Shown in pieces: positions 34,729-44,022 of a stretch of 64,000 nt of DNA. The first letter of the stretch is position 1, and each line of letters begins with the position of its first letter. Origin of the DNA: Ilyomonas sp965247435 (lineage in GTDB: Bacteria > Bacteroidota > Bacteroidia > Chitinophagales > Chitinophagaceae); contig OZ252019.1 of the NCBI GenBank assembly GCA_965247435.1, positions 744,001 through 808,000 of the forward strand. Direction: 5' to 3'. The notes beneath the pieces are model-generated. The model searched no databases, was not told the origin of the DNA, and saw nothing but the letters and a program-made list of their open reading frames with translations. Position numbers and translations under genes: made by a program.

Positions 34729-36890
34729 TAGAAAGCTTTTGAGGTTTGAAAATTCTGGTTCGTGCCGGAGATGTCGCCGTCGCTTGATGCGATAATAGTA
34801 AAGCGCCCAAAAATAATACTGCCGCCGGGCGGTGGCGATGCTGCGCCGTATATGTCTGCAGTAAAGCTACCGTTACCATTACCATCGAGCGTAACAGTAA
34901 AAGTGTTGTTCAGGTAAACGTTGCTGCTATTTGCTTTTAGCTGGCCGCCGTTAGTATTCGTGTATTGCGTTACCTTAACGGTTAGTACTGCATTTGGCAG
35001 GCCGGCTACGTGAGCAATTTCAAAATCATTAAAGGCGTCGCCGCTTATAAATTCGGTTGTTCCAAAACGTGCATCAGAAGGGTAAGTTATATTTTGAGAA
35101 TCAACGCCTAGGCTCTGTGTACCACTACAATAAGACCTGAACTTTACAAAATAAGTTCCGGGCTCGTCAAGGAAAAAGAAAGCATTAGATTCGTCGTATT
35201 CTTCAGGTGTCACAAAACCGTAGTAAGAATTTGTGAACACTCCATCCTTCCACAACTGCGCCTCTACCTGCGTTACAGCACCTCCAGGAAATTCCCATGA
35301 GAAATGCAGTTCATTACCGTTTTCGAGGTGCGCTTCATAAGTTGTAATATTCGGGCAGGAAGGAGGCGTTACAACGGGCGGCAAATGAAGCGTGGTCGAT
35401 GTTGCGCCGGAACTTTGCGAACCTGGAGAACAAACTGTTTTGATAATGATATAATAATCGCCCATTTCCAATTCTTCAATGGAATCTTCATAATAATTGG
35501 CTGCATCTGTAATCGTTAAAGGCTGCGTGCTAAAGAAATTGTCATCTTTATACACATCAATTATGTAGTTAATTGTATCTGGCACTGGCTGGAATCCATA
35601 GAAGAAATGGAGTCCGCCTTCTTCATCTGCACCGCCTTCTGCATTAACATCTGTCACATTAGCGCACACTGCAGCAAGCGCCATTGAAGCATCTCCAATC
35701 AGGAGCGCTGCAGTAATGGGTGTATACACTTCATTGCTTTCGCTCAGGCTCCATTCAACAGGGAAAGAGTTCAGCCGGCTCGTGGCCATGCCCAGCTCCT
35801 GGCTCTTCTGCAGTGCATTCACCGGCACATAGCGGAATGCCATGCGCATATAAATGCTGGTACTGGCCAATAGCTCCATCAGCGAATACTGCTGCTGCTT
35901 ATCGCGCAGGTAGCCAACATCACCTTTAAATTTCCGCTGCAGCAAAATGCCAGGCTGCGCATCTTCGGGCGCTATAAAGGGCGCAAATGCATCCTGCACG
36001 TTCTTGCCGGCCGAGGCTTCCTGCACGGCGCGGTCAAAGCTTTCAACGGTGTCTCCCTTCACACGCACAAAACCAAGGCCGCCCAGGCTATTATGAAACA
36101 CCAGATCATACTTGTTATATACCGGCCGGTATTCAAAATAAAACGGGTAGGGCGCCAGCTCTGCAGTGTTGTCTTCAATGCTGTTAAGCATCGTTACAAT
36201 CATTTTATACAGCTTGCCCGGTAAGAGGCCGCGCAGGTCGAGGGTAGCGATATTAAGTTTGATGTGGAAGAGCAGCGGCGTATCATCTACAGGGTAGGTT
36301 TTCAATCCTTCCGTGCCTTCTACATCGGTGTATTGCAGCCATACCAGCAGGTTGCCAACGGCCTTGTTAAGTACTGCAGGGTTAAGGAAGGTGAGAAAAA
36401 TATTTTCGTCTTTATCCACAAAGCGGTTTCCCGGCTGCCAGGTAAGAAAAGGATAACTGTTGTTCTCCCAATACTTAAAATAATTATTGCGGCTATGCAG
36501 GTGCTTTTCAATGCCACCTTTCATCGCGTACAAAATAGTATCTTCCTCCGTAGTATCATACGCAGGTGTAGCCACACCGTCAGATAATTCACGAAAGTGA
36601 ATGGTAAATAGGCACAACTGCTTTTCTGCGTTGGTGATCATTACGTCCTCTGCGGGCAAAACATAAGAGAGCAGGCTGTTGAGGTATTCTTGCACGTACA
36701 AATAAGCTATACCATCAGCCGCCGGCTGCAAGAGAAAGGTATATACTTCACTAAAGTCATCTCCTATACCTGCGGCCAGCAGCTTCACCTGCAGGCGCAG
36801 GCCGGGGCGCTGTAAATCAGCAAGCTGAAATACATAACGGATATCGTTGAGCGATAAGCTGCAGTTATAAGGGCGTTCAATTATTGGCAT
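34728..36890 (-). CDS. Large tail protein with fibronectin-III-like domains
   Basis: 720 residues. The N-terminus MPIIERPYNCSLSLNDIRYVF opens a ~450-residue structural region. Residues ~400-640 contain two FN3-like beta domains separated by a Thr/Pro linker (TTLHLPPVVTPPSCPNITTY; HFSWEFPGG...VEAQLWKDG). The C-terminal part is again beta-rich with Ser/Gly repeats. FN3 modules on tails bind surface polymers weakly and reversibly. It is likely a tail-tip or fibre-like component. Confidence 0.68.
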   Translation of the reverse strand: MPIIERPYNCSLSLNDIRYVFQLADLQRPGLRLQVKLLAAGIGDDFSEVYTFLLQPAADGIAYLYVQEYLNSLLSYVLPAEDVMITNAEKQLCLFTIHFRELSDGVATPAYDTTEEDTILYAMKGGIEKHLHSRNNYFKYWENNSYPFLTWQPGNRFVDKDENIFLTFLNPAVLNKAVGNLLVWLQYTDVEGTEGLKTYPVDDTPLLFHIKLNIATLDLRGLLPGKLYKMIVTMLNSIEDNTAELAPYPFYFEYRPVYNKYDLVFHNSLGGLGFVRVKGDTVESFDRAVQEASAGKNVQDAFAPFIAPEDAQPGILLQRKFKGDVGYLRDKQQQYSLMELLASTSIYMRMAFRYVPVNALQKSQELGMATSRLNSFPVEWSLSESNEVYTPITAALLIGDASMALAAVCANVTDVNAEGGADEEGGLHFFYGFQPVPDTINYIIDVYKDDNFFSTQPLTITDAANYYEDSIEELEMGDYYIIIKTVCSPGSQSSGATSTTLHLPPVVTPPSCPNITTYEAHLENGNELHFSWEFPGGAVTQVEAQLWKDGVFTNSYYGFVTPEEYDESNAFFFLDEPGTYFVKFRSYCSGTQSLGVDSQNITYPSDARFGTTEFISGDAFNDFEIAHVAGLPNAVLTVKVTQYTNTNGGQLKANSSNVYLNNTFTVTLDGNGNGSFTADIYGAASPPPGGSIIFGRFTIIASSDGDISGTNQNFQTSKAF

Positions 36891-36894
36891 AGCT

Positions 36895-37728
36895 TCAGGG
36901 GCGTATTACAATTACTCCGGGTCCCGGAGCGCTAAGGGTTATAAAATAATTTGCGGTATCGGGCGGCAGCGCATCCGGCGTAATAATCGGGTTTGTATTG
37001 AGCCTTAGTTCACTGGCCTCTGTGTACCATACTTCTATTGTTGGCGTTATGCCAAAGCGGGCAATCCGCGATGGCGTGAGCACGATGGTTTTGCTCAGGT
37101 CTGTAGCGCTATAGGAAATCACTTCCGGTACACCATTGGGGTAGTTAATGCCACCGGCGCCGGGGTCTTCTACGGCGTTTTCGGTACCATCGAACCAGTC
37201 GCCGGCGTTGTAAATCATCCCGCGCTCTTTGTCTTCGTCGTCAAAGTAAAAGTCCCATCCATACACGCCATCAGCTACCAGCCCGGTCTGTTCTGCAGAG
37301 GCGCGGTTGAGGTCAAAAATAAAGAGCTCCGTATTGCAGGCAGACTTTGTTTCATAGTCCTCAATCATATAAGCCGCGTATTGAAACATTGCTTCGGCTG
37401 CAAGGTCATATGCAGCCTCTATAGCATCCGAATCCAGCTTATAAGTTGCACGGTCCACCTTAGCCAGGAAGCGCAGCGCATTGGTAGTTATCCGGCGCGG
37501 CATACCGGTTTTGGGCTGGCGAAAGCGCAGGTCATGGCCCATGTGCACCACGCAGGGATAATGCGCCCAGTTTACCACCGCTGCATCAAACTGTTCCTGG
37601 TTATTTACGCGGTGAAAGCTAGCGCGTACTTTAGTAGAGCCGGGCGCAATAATGCGGTTATGAGCAATTAATTTGCTCATGTAAGCAATATTTTTAAAGT
37701 AGTCGCTTCTGTTTTTAAAGCTGCTCAT
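36895..37728 (-). CDS. Phage structural protein sharing a C-terminal domain with the protein at 56452
   Basis: 277 residues. The last ~60 residues (TIEVWYTEASELRLNT...PPDTANYFITLSAPGPGVIV) match the C-terminus of the protein at 56452-57252 (TIEVWYTENGIAKLNT...LNAPGPGIVV), while the N-terminal parts differ. A common attachment domain on two virion proteins is the simplest reading. The gene begins and ends within a few bases of its neighbours. No motif gives a precise role. Confidence 0.65.
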   Translation of the reverse strand: MSSFKNRSDYFKNIAYMSKLIAHNRIIAPGSTKVRASFHRVNNQEQFDAAVVNWAHYPCVVHMGHDLRFRQPKTGMPRRITTNALRFLAKVDRATYKLDSDAIEAAYDLAAEAMFQYAAYMIEDYETKSACNTELFIFDLNRASAEQTGLVADGVYGWDFYFDDEDKERGMIYNAGDWFDGTENAVEDPGAGGINYPNGVPEVISYSATDLSKTIVLTPSRIARFGITPTIEVWYTEASELRLNTNPIITPDALPPDTANYFITLSAPGPGVIVIRP

Positions 37729-38504
37729 TACAAATTATATTTACGTTTCAACTCCGCTTCTTCTTTTTTCGATTCTACTATTTCCAGGAAAGCAATATGG
37801 ATAAACAGGTGATTTACTTTTTCAAAATCGCCATATTTGTCACCGCTCAGGCTTCTTATCATTCCATATAATCCGTTATAATAATTGTCGGAGGTTTCAG
37901 CGCCTTCAAATGCCGGCGGGTATTGCGTCACCAGGCTCTGCCGGCAGCCATCATACCACAGCAGTATTGCCTGCTTTACGGCCATTGGCCAGCGGGCTAC
38001 TAACGCTTTGTGGTAGGCGATATCGCCGTAAGCAAATGGTACCCGCACATCACCATCCTTATCACGCTTTACGTCATAATCCGGTTTCGCTTCGCGGTAC
38101 AGAATAGCCACCAGCTCATCGAGCGCAGCAGCGTCGTTTTCTTTAGTCAGGTTATAATATGCGGTTTCCGTATGGTGCAGCTCGGCCAGTATCAGGTTAT
38201 CAAAATCCGATGCCGGTCCGTACAATCCACCGTACACCGGCAGCAATTGTTTGGTTACTTCCTGGCTTTCAAAAATCCAGCTGATATGATCGTAACAGCG
38301 CAGCCGAATTTCCAGCGGGATGAATAGAAAACGCAGCAGGGATTTGCCACAAACGGCAAGGAGTGCGCGGTCATATTTTATATTCTCGTGCTCACCATTG
38401 TGCAGTATGCCGGCAAGGGCAATAAACTGCTTTGCCGTCAGTTCTTCCCATCCTTCGGGTACCGTTATTTCTTTTTGCCGCTTGCTATAGATCAGTCTTC
38501 TCAT
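37728..38504 (-). CDS. Hypothetical phage protein
   Basis: 258 residues, alpha-rich and aromatic-rich, with GWEELTAKQFIALAGIL at the N-terminus and a long charged C-terminal helix (LEIVESKKEEAELKRKYNL). It overlaps the holin-like gene by 4 bp. Unrecognised; a tail-assembly role is possible from position. Confidence 0.65.
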   Translation of the reverse strand: MRRLIYSKRQKEITVPEGWEELTAKQFIALAGILHNGEHENIKYDRALLAVCGKSLLRFLFIPLEIRLRCYDHISWIFESQEVTKQLLPVYGGLYGPASDFDNLILAELHHTETAYYNLTKENDAAALDELVAILYREAKPDYDVKRDKDGDVRVPFAYGDIAYHKALVARWPMAVKQAILLWYDGCRQSLVTQYPPAFEGAETSDNYYNGLYGMIRSLSGDKYGDFEKVNHLFIHIAFLEIVESKKEEAELKRKYNL

Positions 38505-39013
38505 TTCAATTTTTGCTTAATGAGTTCCGTATTTTTATGCACGAATAGTATTCCCCAAGCCAATATTATTGCGGTAAGAAATACACCCAGGAAAGCAACA
38601 GCTGCCAGGCCTTTAGATTGCTCCAGCATTTCATTAGCTGCAGCAGTACTGCCCCCGCGGCCAAAGCTCATGAGCGGCAATACCAGGGCAAGCAGTACAA
38701 ACATTTTTATTACCGGCGTTTCTTTTTTATCCGGAAAATATTTTTCTAAAAGCTGCTTATAAATTACTTCGTATAAAGAAGTGGCCACCACATAAGAGAA
38801 GAACCATTTAAGGGGTAAATCTTTTGAGTATGCGCCGGAAAGTTTTATTAGCAAAGCATAAACTATGGTAAAGCCTGCACTCACAATTAAGGTCTTGGTG
38901 GCGCCATTAATTTTTTGGTAAGTGAAATACTTTTTCTGAAATATGCCGGATAGTATTACCAGGGCAATCAATACAAAATCAATCGGGTAGTTTTTTAAGG
39001 AAGTAAAGTCCAT
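38501..39013 (-). CDS. Four-helix membrane protein, probable holin
   Basis: 170 residues with hydrophobic segments near 13-25 (FVLIALVILSGIF), 41-56 (LIVSAGFTIVYALLI), 102-114 (MFVLLALVLPLMS) and 136-155 (VAFLGVFLTAIILAWGILF), and a Lys-rich C-terminus. Small multi-spanning membrane proteins inside a late phage operon are usually holins, which open the inner membrane for lysis. No endolysin was recognised beside it, which lowers certainty. Confidence 0.6.
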   Translation of the reverse strand: MDFTSLKNYPIDFVLIALVILSGIFQKKYFTYQKINGATKTLIVSAGFTIVYALLIKLSGAYSKDLPLKWFFSYVVATSLYEVIYKQLLEKYFPDKKETPVIKMFVLLALVLPLMSFGRGGSTAAANEMLEQSKGLAAVAFLGVFLTAIILAWGILFVHKNTELIKQKLK

Positions 39014-39033
39014 TGGGTTAATATTTAAGGTTG

Positions 39034-39579
39034 TTATATTTTCTGTTTAATGGCTCCTACCGCCAGCTTAGCTGCAACTTTAAATTCAAGCTGATCGAAA
39101 GACTGCAGTTCATTGGTGGTTGCAAAAGAGCAGAACCATAAACCTTTTTTTGTTTTCTTTAAAAAGTAGATGCGGACCGAGATAATTTTTTCTTCACGGT
39201 ACAGGTCTTTAAGAAAGCCGTCCTGCATGTTGGCTACATTAATATCAAAAAATCCATTAACGCGGATTTGCTGCAGTATGACAATGCCGGCGCTGTCTAC
39301 CGGAATGCACTGATATTTCTTTTTAACCGAGATCATGGGCGAGCGTACTTCTTCATGGATAACGCTCATAAAAAGCGGCGAATCGGGGCGCAAGTCGCCG
39401 CCGCCGTTGTGGGTTTTGCCAATGAGCACGCGCTGGCAGTCGAAGCTGTCAGCATTAATAACGCTCCGCATCTGGTCATAAATAGAGGCAATGCGCTCAA
39501 TCACATCGTTGCTGCCAGGTTTGAATTCCTGGAAGAGGCCGGCGCAGAAAATAACCAGTTCTTTAAAGAAGTCCCACAT
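39034..39579 (-). CDS. Hypothetical phage protein, possibly GAF-like
   Basis: 181 residues. The region VLIGKTHNGGGDLRPDSPLF, then a beta-rich core and SVRIYFLKKTKKGLWFCSF, recalls GAF-like sensor folds seen in some Bacteroidota phage proteins. This is an impression rather than a firm assignment. It lies between the connector-type protein and the holin-like gene. Confidence 0.55.
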   Translation of the reverse strand: MWDFFKELVIFCAGLFQEFKPGSNDVIERIASIYDQMRSVINADSFDCQRVLIGKTHNGGGDLRPDSPLFMSVIHEEVRSPMISVKKKYQCIPVDSAGIVILQQIRVNGFFDINVANMQDGFLKDLYREEKIISVRIYFLKKTKKGLWFCSFATTNELQSFDQLEFKVAAKLAVGAIKQKI

Positions 39580-39612
39580 GTGGCCTCCTTTTATTTTTTT
39601 GAGGTGTCGGGT

Positions 39613-40578
39613 TCATAAGCCAAATATTTGACGGTTGGCATTCGGGCTTACAATTGTTGCCGGGTCCATCGGCGCTACGTAGTAAGTGCTGTTTTTATAA
39701 TCGGCAAATAGGGTATCGCTTGCCTTTTGATTTAAGTATTCTTTCAGCTTTGCTATATAGCTTTCGCCACTGCGTTCTGTACTCTGGTGCATCCAGCCTA
39801 GCTGGGCGGCAGGCCCGTTGGAGGCGTTTGCTACCGGGCTATCCGGCATTCTCTGCAGCAATACGGTAAAGCCGTTGGAGCTGATGCGGATGGGCAGCGT
39901 TTCGCAGGCCGTTTTTATAGTTAGGTTAGCTACGGCCTTTTTTATTAGCTGGATGGCGATTTTTTCTTCTTCACCTGGTTCCGCTTTATCTCGCAGGTAA
40001 TCAAAAAAGTCATCTCCAATGCTCACCCGGATGTACTGATCCTCTACCTGCCTTGCCAGCGGCCGCATACTTTCAAACGTGCGGTAAGGCTGGAATATCG
40101 GAAAGTAATTATTGAACTCGGCACCGGTTTTAAATATTCCCTCGTAAGCTACAGGCGGTTGCCAGCTATAAAAGGTTGCATATTCAAAAAGATGCTGCAG
40201 CAGGTCTTCCAAAGCTGCGCATCCTTTATCGGCAAGCGTTTCTTTTACTTCCAGGTATGCCCAGCGCGGAGAGGATTGGCTGTTGGAGGCAACTATATTG
40301 GTTAAGCCCTTATCGCTTATCTGGGTTTGAATGTTGGCAAGATCTAGCCAGTAGGCCATCGGCGCTTCCACTCTTTTACACAATACTATTAAGTCAGCAT
40401 AATCCGAACCTTCAATTCCGTTTTCCGTTTCAATGGTATCAAAGAGCTCAGCGCCCAGCGCCGGGATCAAAAAGTGCATATCAGCCGCAGTCATATCAGC
40501 GAGCATGATGTTATCATTCGTCTGGTTTATGCGAACGCCGGCCGCTATTACTTCTTCTACAGTTGATATTAGTGCCAT
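39613..40578 (-). CDS. Head-tail connector-type protein (DUF6712-like)
   Basis: 321 residues directly downstream of the portal gene, with a 1-base overlap. It starts MALISTVEEVIAAGVRINQT and is largely helical, with internal near-repeats of a ~150-residue unit (an LPIRISSNGF region late). Proteins in this position bridge portal and tail. The DUF name is from memory of Bacteroidota phages and not checked. Confidence 0.6.
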   Translation of the reverse strand: MALISTVEEVIAAGVRINQTNDNIMLADMTAADMHFLIPALGAELFDTIETENGIEGSDYADLIVLCKRVEAPMAYWLDLANIQTQISDKGLTNIVASNSQSSPRWAYLEVKETLADKGCAALEDLLQHLFEYATFYSWQPPVAYEGIFKTGAEFNNYFPIFQPYRTFESMRPLARQVEDQYIRVSIGDDFFDYLRDKAEPGEEEKIAIQLIKKAVANLTIKTACETLPIRISSNGFTVLLQRMPDSPVANASNGPAAQLGWMHQSTERSGESYIAKLKEYLNQKASDTLFADYKNSTYYVAPMDPATIVSPNANRQIFGL

Positions 40579-41987
40579 TAGCTATTGGTTGCTTTTTGAG
40601 ATTTACCGGTATCGAGTGTTGTAAGCACTGCATTACCATACCTGAATACCAGGCGTGGTGTAATCATCCGTTGATTTATTGCTGCAGTGTTGTTGCCGGC
40701 GTTGGTTACCGCAAATACCTGTTTGCGTGGTACTTCCAGCCGCTTGCTCCAGCCGTTAAAGTTTTTTACAATGTTGAGCACTGCCATGTTTTTCATCCGT
40801 TCCGGGTGCAGCAGGCTTAAAAGTACAAGCGCAGCTTCGCGTATGTCGGAGCCTGATCCGGCGCCGCCACTCGCTCCATCACCCAGCAGGTTGCCTCCCC
40901 AGATCGCCGGGTTAAACATCATGCTAAACAGGATCTGCTTATCGGCAGCCGCATTGTCCGGCAACATCTTGCCATCTTTCATTTTGTCGTCAATGACCGT
41001 AATGGTAATGTCATCAACAAACTGCTCTGCGTGCTGGTCGTAATACTTACCGGCAATAAAAGATTTGCCCTGGTTCAACTCACCGGTAAGCCAGTTATTT
41101 ATTTCCATATATTTATTTTGAATTACTTCTTCCTTCTTTTCCGGGCCATAACTGTCCCAATTCTTATGAATTCTTTTCCAATAAGTTTCCGCTATGATGA
41201 TGAGATATTTAATTGTCATCTGGTTGGCGTTAAGGGCAGCCTTAATATTGGGTATAGAGCGTGAAATTTTAACCCAGGCTTTCGCCGCACGGTGCAAGGG
41301 CTTTGGGTAATACTGGGCACCATTACGCATTAGCCGGTGCAGCATACCAAACTCAAAGCCGGCAGTAGATTCTTCTAACTGCTGCAGTTCGTAGCCTTCA
41401 AATAAAAGCGGTACCCGGCGCATTTTATAGGGGTCATAAGTTGCAGGCGCCTGGCTCCAGTCTGCACACAGGTACATATTGGAGATATTGCCGGTGGCCA
41501 GGTCTTTCCTTTCCAGCCTGGCAGTATTTATATCTGTAGCAACTATCCGGTTAATGCGGTTGCGGCCCCTGTTGAGGATGATTTGTGTACCGCCCCAGCC
41601 GTAACCAAGCATATTGTACACATTGCGGTAGCTATACTCAAAATGGTTGTTCAGTTCAAAGAAGTCCAGTATTTCAGTATCGTCCACCCACTCTAAAGTT
41701 TCATTGCCATCCTTGTCTTTATCTACCAGCAGGTAAGGCTCCGGGCCTTTGCCAACCGCAAAACGGGCTTCTGCTTCTACACCAGCACTAAGCACCGGGC
41801 AGTTTTCTATATCATCGGCAATTAGTGACGGCTCATCGTTCTGGTCTCCCCAGCGCGCCCAAAGTCCAATATTTCCGTAAGTCTCTAACGGCAGCGGGCT
41901 GCTGGCCTTGCGGCCATCATCGGTGTAGAATGCTGCATTGGTTAACGTACCGAAGCCGATACCATCATGCACGATTACGTGGCTCAT
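40578..41987 (-). CDS. Portal protein
   Basis: 469 residues. Portal-like features are the N-terminal loop region, the long helical stretch NQMTIKYLIIIAETYWKRI in the middle, and the late NPAIWGGNLLGDG...GSGSDIREAALVLLSLLHPERM, which resembles the crown/stem region of phage portals. The portal ring is the DNA channel of the head. It lies between a small gene and the connector gene and is far from terminase, unlike the usual terL-portal neighbourhood. Confidence 0.75.
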   Translation of the reverse strand: MSHVIVHDGIGFGTLTNAAFYTDDGRKASSPLPLETYGNIGLWARWGDQNDEPSLIADDIENCPVLSAGVEAEARFAVGKGPEPYLLVDKDKDGNETLEWVDDTEILDFFELNNHFEYSYRNVYNMLGYGWGGTQIILNRGRNRINRIVATDINTARLERKDLATGNISNMYLCADWSQAPATYDPYKMRRVPLLFEGYELQQLEESTAGFEFGMLHRLMRNGAQYYPKPLHRAAKAWVKISRSIPNIKAALNANQMTIKYLIIIAETYWKRIHKNWDSYGPEKKEEVIQNKYMEINNWLTGELNQGKSFIAGKYYDQHAEQFVDDITITVIDDKMKDGKMLPDNAAADKQILFSMMFNPAIWGGNLLGDGASGGAGSGSDIREAALVLLSLLHPERMKNMAVLNIVKNFNGWSKRLEVPRKQVFAVTNAGNNTAAINQRMITPRLVFRYGNAVLTTLDTGKSQKATNS

Positions 41988-42302
41988 TTAAATTACAGGT
42001 TTAGAGTTGAACATTCTTATCAACCTCAAATGGACTTTGATGATCTGGCCGGAGGAGATTATGAGAATGTTTCGGGTTGAGTTTTCGAAGTGCCTGGGAT
42101 CTCTTTTCAGCTTTAGTTCGTGCGGCTTGTGCTCTGCAGTCATTTCTGCGACGGTTTTTCGCAGAAATTTTTTGCATTCTTCCAGCGCTACCCATTCACC
42201 ACCGGTATTTTTAAGAACATTACATGTCCTGAAACCAATGGAAAACGTTTCGCCGGCATCCATTGCCGCAATTACTTGTTTAAGTGATATTGAATCCTGC
42301 AC
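41988..42302 (-). CDS. Small phage protein before the portal gene
   Basis: 104 residues with a GTG start at 42302 that lies 32 bp after a late-motif copy, the same spacing as in the packaging operon. Basic C-terminus (KVHLRLIRMFNSKPVI). It ends one base before the portal start codon. Unrecognised; it is the promoter-proximal gene of the portal/tail operon. Confidence 0.65.
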   Translation of the reverse strand: MQDSISLKQVIAAMDAGETFSIGFRTCNVLKNTGGEWVALEECKKFLRKTVAEMTAEHKPHELKLKRDPRHFENSTRNILIISSGQIIKVHLRLIRMFNSKPVI

Positions 42303-42333
42303 AAAAGCAAATGTGCATTAGGAGAAATTTTTG

Positions 42334-42345
42334 AGAAAGGACAAT
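42334..42345 (-). promoter_or_regulatory. 12-bp late-gene motif, copy 2 (portal/tail operon)
   Basis: ATTGTCCTTTCT on the - strand, 32 bp upstream of the GTG start at 42302. The hairpin-forming palindrome TCCTGC/GCAGGA lies just upstream, between it and the previous gene. Confidence 0.7.
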
Positions 42346-42407
42346 GGATTTTCCTGCCTGCCAACAGGCGGGAAAGCAGGAATCGCAGCCAGTAGGGTAG
42401 TTTCTTT

Positions 42408-42623
42408 TTACGCAAAAGCATGTAAAAAAGATTTTACGGCAGCCAGCGCTTTTTTCTGCAGGCTTTCTGCATTGGGTGGTACGCCGTTTTCATACTGTAT
42501 ATTCTGCAGCTCACCCGGTAAGTCCGGGTTATAGATCGCAAAAAATTTCGGTGCCTTCAGGCGCATAACAACGATGTGGTTTTCTACTCTTTTTACACTG
42601 TGAACGGGCTGCTTCACATTCAT
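42408..42623 (-). CDS. Small hypothetical phage protein
   Basis: 71 residues (MNVKQPVHSVKRVENHIVVMR...KKALAAVKSFLHAF). Compact alpha/beta composition. It is followed by the palindrome and the late motif. Unrecognised. Confidence 0.55.
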   Translation of the reverse strand: MNVKQPVHSVKRVENHIVVMRLKAPKFFAIYNPDLPGELQNIQYENGVPPNAESLQKKALAAVKSFLHAFA

Positions 42624-42632
42624 AAAATAAAA

Positions 42633-42989
42633 TTAATATTTTTCAGGACTATCCGGGTGATAATTATTTTTCGGGTCCTGGTGGTTGGGGTCAAATTGTT
42701 CATACTGGCGAACGATGAAATTCATGTTCCGGATGATTTCCTCAACCATATCCATATCATCCACATCGCCGTGGATCATTCGCCATTTTATCTTACCAAT
42801 GTCTTTGCCCCTGTTGCGTAGGCTTGGCCGGTCTGATTGAAAAAGCAGGCTTTTGTTGGAAGCGATCAGCATAAAATGTTCTACCTGTTCGGTCTCCCAG
42901 GTTTTTATAATGGAATACTTATATACCTTATCCTGATAAGTAATACCGATTGAGAAGCGGAAGCCAATTTCGATATTTTGTGGCAACAT
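42633..42989 (-). CDS. Small hypothetical phage protein
   Basis: 118 residues with a beta-rich N-terminus (IEIGFRFSIGITYQDKVYKYS) and a charged Pro/Asn-rich C-terminus. It is divergent from the + strand gene at 43038, and their start regions are about 50 bp apart. Unrecognised. Confidence 0.6.
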   Translation of the reverse strand: MLPQNIEIGFRFSIGITYQDKVYKYSIIKTWETEQVEHFMLIASNKSLLFQSDRPSLRNRGKDIGKIKWRMIHGDVDDMDMVEEIIRNMNFIVRQYEQFDPNHQDPKNNYHPDSPEKY

Positions 42990-43037
42990 GCTGCAATACT
43001 AAACATTTTAGTAACTTTGGCAAAACTTAAACACAAC

Positions 43038-43466
43038 ATGAAACCAACTTACCAGCAGGCTGTAACGACCCAGCAACAGGCATTACTGCACGTTTGCCTC
43101 TATTTTGCACTCTATACAGATCAGTATCCTGATACATTGAACAAGGCCATTGTAACTGTGCTGAAGAAACATTCGCTGCTTGACGGGCTTGACCTCGCTG
43201 CTGAAGTTGCTTCCTTTAAGTTTTACAAGATGACCGATACCTTGGAACTTGAATATTTCAAGTACCTGGTAGAGATTATTAAACCACAGTATCCTAAGCA
43301 GGTGCTGAAGATGGCCACTGAGGTATCCTTTATTGCAAGCAATTATCAGGAAGTGAGCTGGTACCGCCTGCAGGAATACCTGGCGCCATACCTCAACCTG
43401 TCTGATCTGGACACAGGTGTAACGATCTCGGGCGTAAAAGACAAGCTAACCAAGGCAAGAGCTTAA
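43038..43466 (+). CDS. Lone + strand gene in the late region (moron candidate)
   Basis: 142 residues from the ATG at 43038 (MKPTYQQAVTTQQQALL); an upstream ATG at 42978 lies before the -7 box. All-helical, acidic to neutral. TAACTTTG at 43012-43019 fits the Bacteroidota -7 consensus, though no good -33 box was seen. It is the only convincing + strand gene between 27 and 64 kb, inserted among - strand late genes and convergent with the next gene. That is the pattern of an independently expressed moron. A TerB-like all-helical fold is a guess; function unknown. Confidence 0.7.
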   Translation: MKPTYQQAVTTQQQALLHVCLYFALYTDQYPDTLNKAIVTVLKKHSLLDGLDLAAEVASFKFYKMTDTLELEYFKYLVEIIKPQYPKQVLKMATEVSFIASNYQEVSWYRLQEYLAPYLNLSDLDTGVTISGVKDKLTKARA

Positions 43467-43714
43467 CGATTTGCAAACGCTTTAGCTCTGATTTCCATTG
43501 CGCTTATCAACCTGGGAAATAGATCATTCCTGACAGAATTTTTTATCATGTCTTCAGGGAAATCTCCCCAGGGCATTTCAAATTCTTCGGCATCAACTCT
43601 TTTTAAAACGCTGACTGCACTTTTCCTGGCAAGCTCCGTAAACGCCTGGACAAATGTTGTACGCCAGTCATACGAAGAATCGAAGGGCACTTCATAAGTT
43701 TGGGTAATTTTCAT
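43463..43714 (-). CDS. Small hypothetical phage protein
   Basis: 83 residues (MKITQTYEVPFDSSYDWRTTF...DLFPRLISAMEIRAKAF). Its stop overlaps that of the + strand gene by 4 bp. It sits between the toxin-antitoxin cassette and the moron and may belong to the same insert. Unrecognised. Confidence 0.55.
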   Translation of the reverse strand: MKITQTYEVPFDSSYDWRTTFVQAFTELARKSAVSVLKRVDAEEFEMPWGDFPEDMIKNSVRNDLFPRLISAMEIRAKAFANR

Positions 43715-43782
43715 GAAAGGGGTTTTTATTTTTAATTAAAGCATAGCATTTAATTAAACGAGCGTTGAGAATAAGCAAGAAT

Positions 43783-44019
43783 TTATCGGTTAGCTAAAAG
43801 CTTTTGCCGATACATTTCCATTTCTGCTATCCCCTCTGGTGTCGAAGGAGGTTCTACTTTATAAATATTGTGTTCGTAAGCCTGGACAGCCAATGCCAGC
43901 GAGCGCAGCTCTTCCATCTCATCGGAGCTAATACTTGCTTCTCCTTTTAGCATGATGGTACCAATGCGCTCGATAGCAGGGTAAAATGTTTCTTCTGTAA
44001 TAATCGGTTCTTTTGCCAT
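43783..44019 (-). CDS. Third gene of the HigBA cassette, HigA-accessory-type domain
   Basis: 78 residues, acidic. The pattern IITEETFYPAIERIGTIM...SSDEMEELRSLALAVQAYE matches the short domain that precedes the HTH in longer HigA-type antitoxins (IKTEEEYEAALxxIExLM...LxxLxxLVEAYE). Here it is a separate protein, 3 bp downstream of higA. It may stabilise the antitoxin or tune repression. The match is from memory of the family pattern. Confidence 0.6.
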   Translation of the reverse strand: MAKEPIITEETFYPAIERIGTIMLKGEASISSDEMEELRSLALAVQAYEHNIYKVEPPSTPEGIAEMEMYRQKLLANR

Positions 44020-44022
44020 TTG

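Noticed and set aside
42331..42534. + strand frame over the late motif and the 42408-42623 gene
   Set aside because: Antisense to a better-fitting gene and translates the palindromic repeat.
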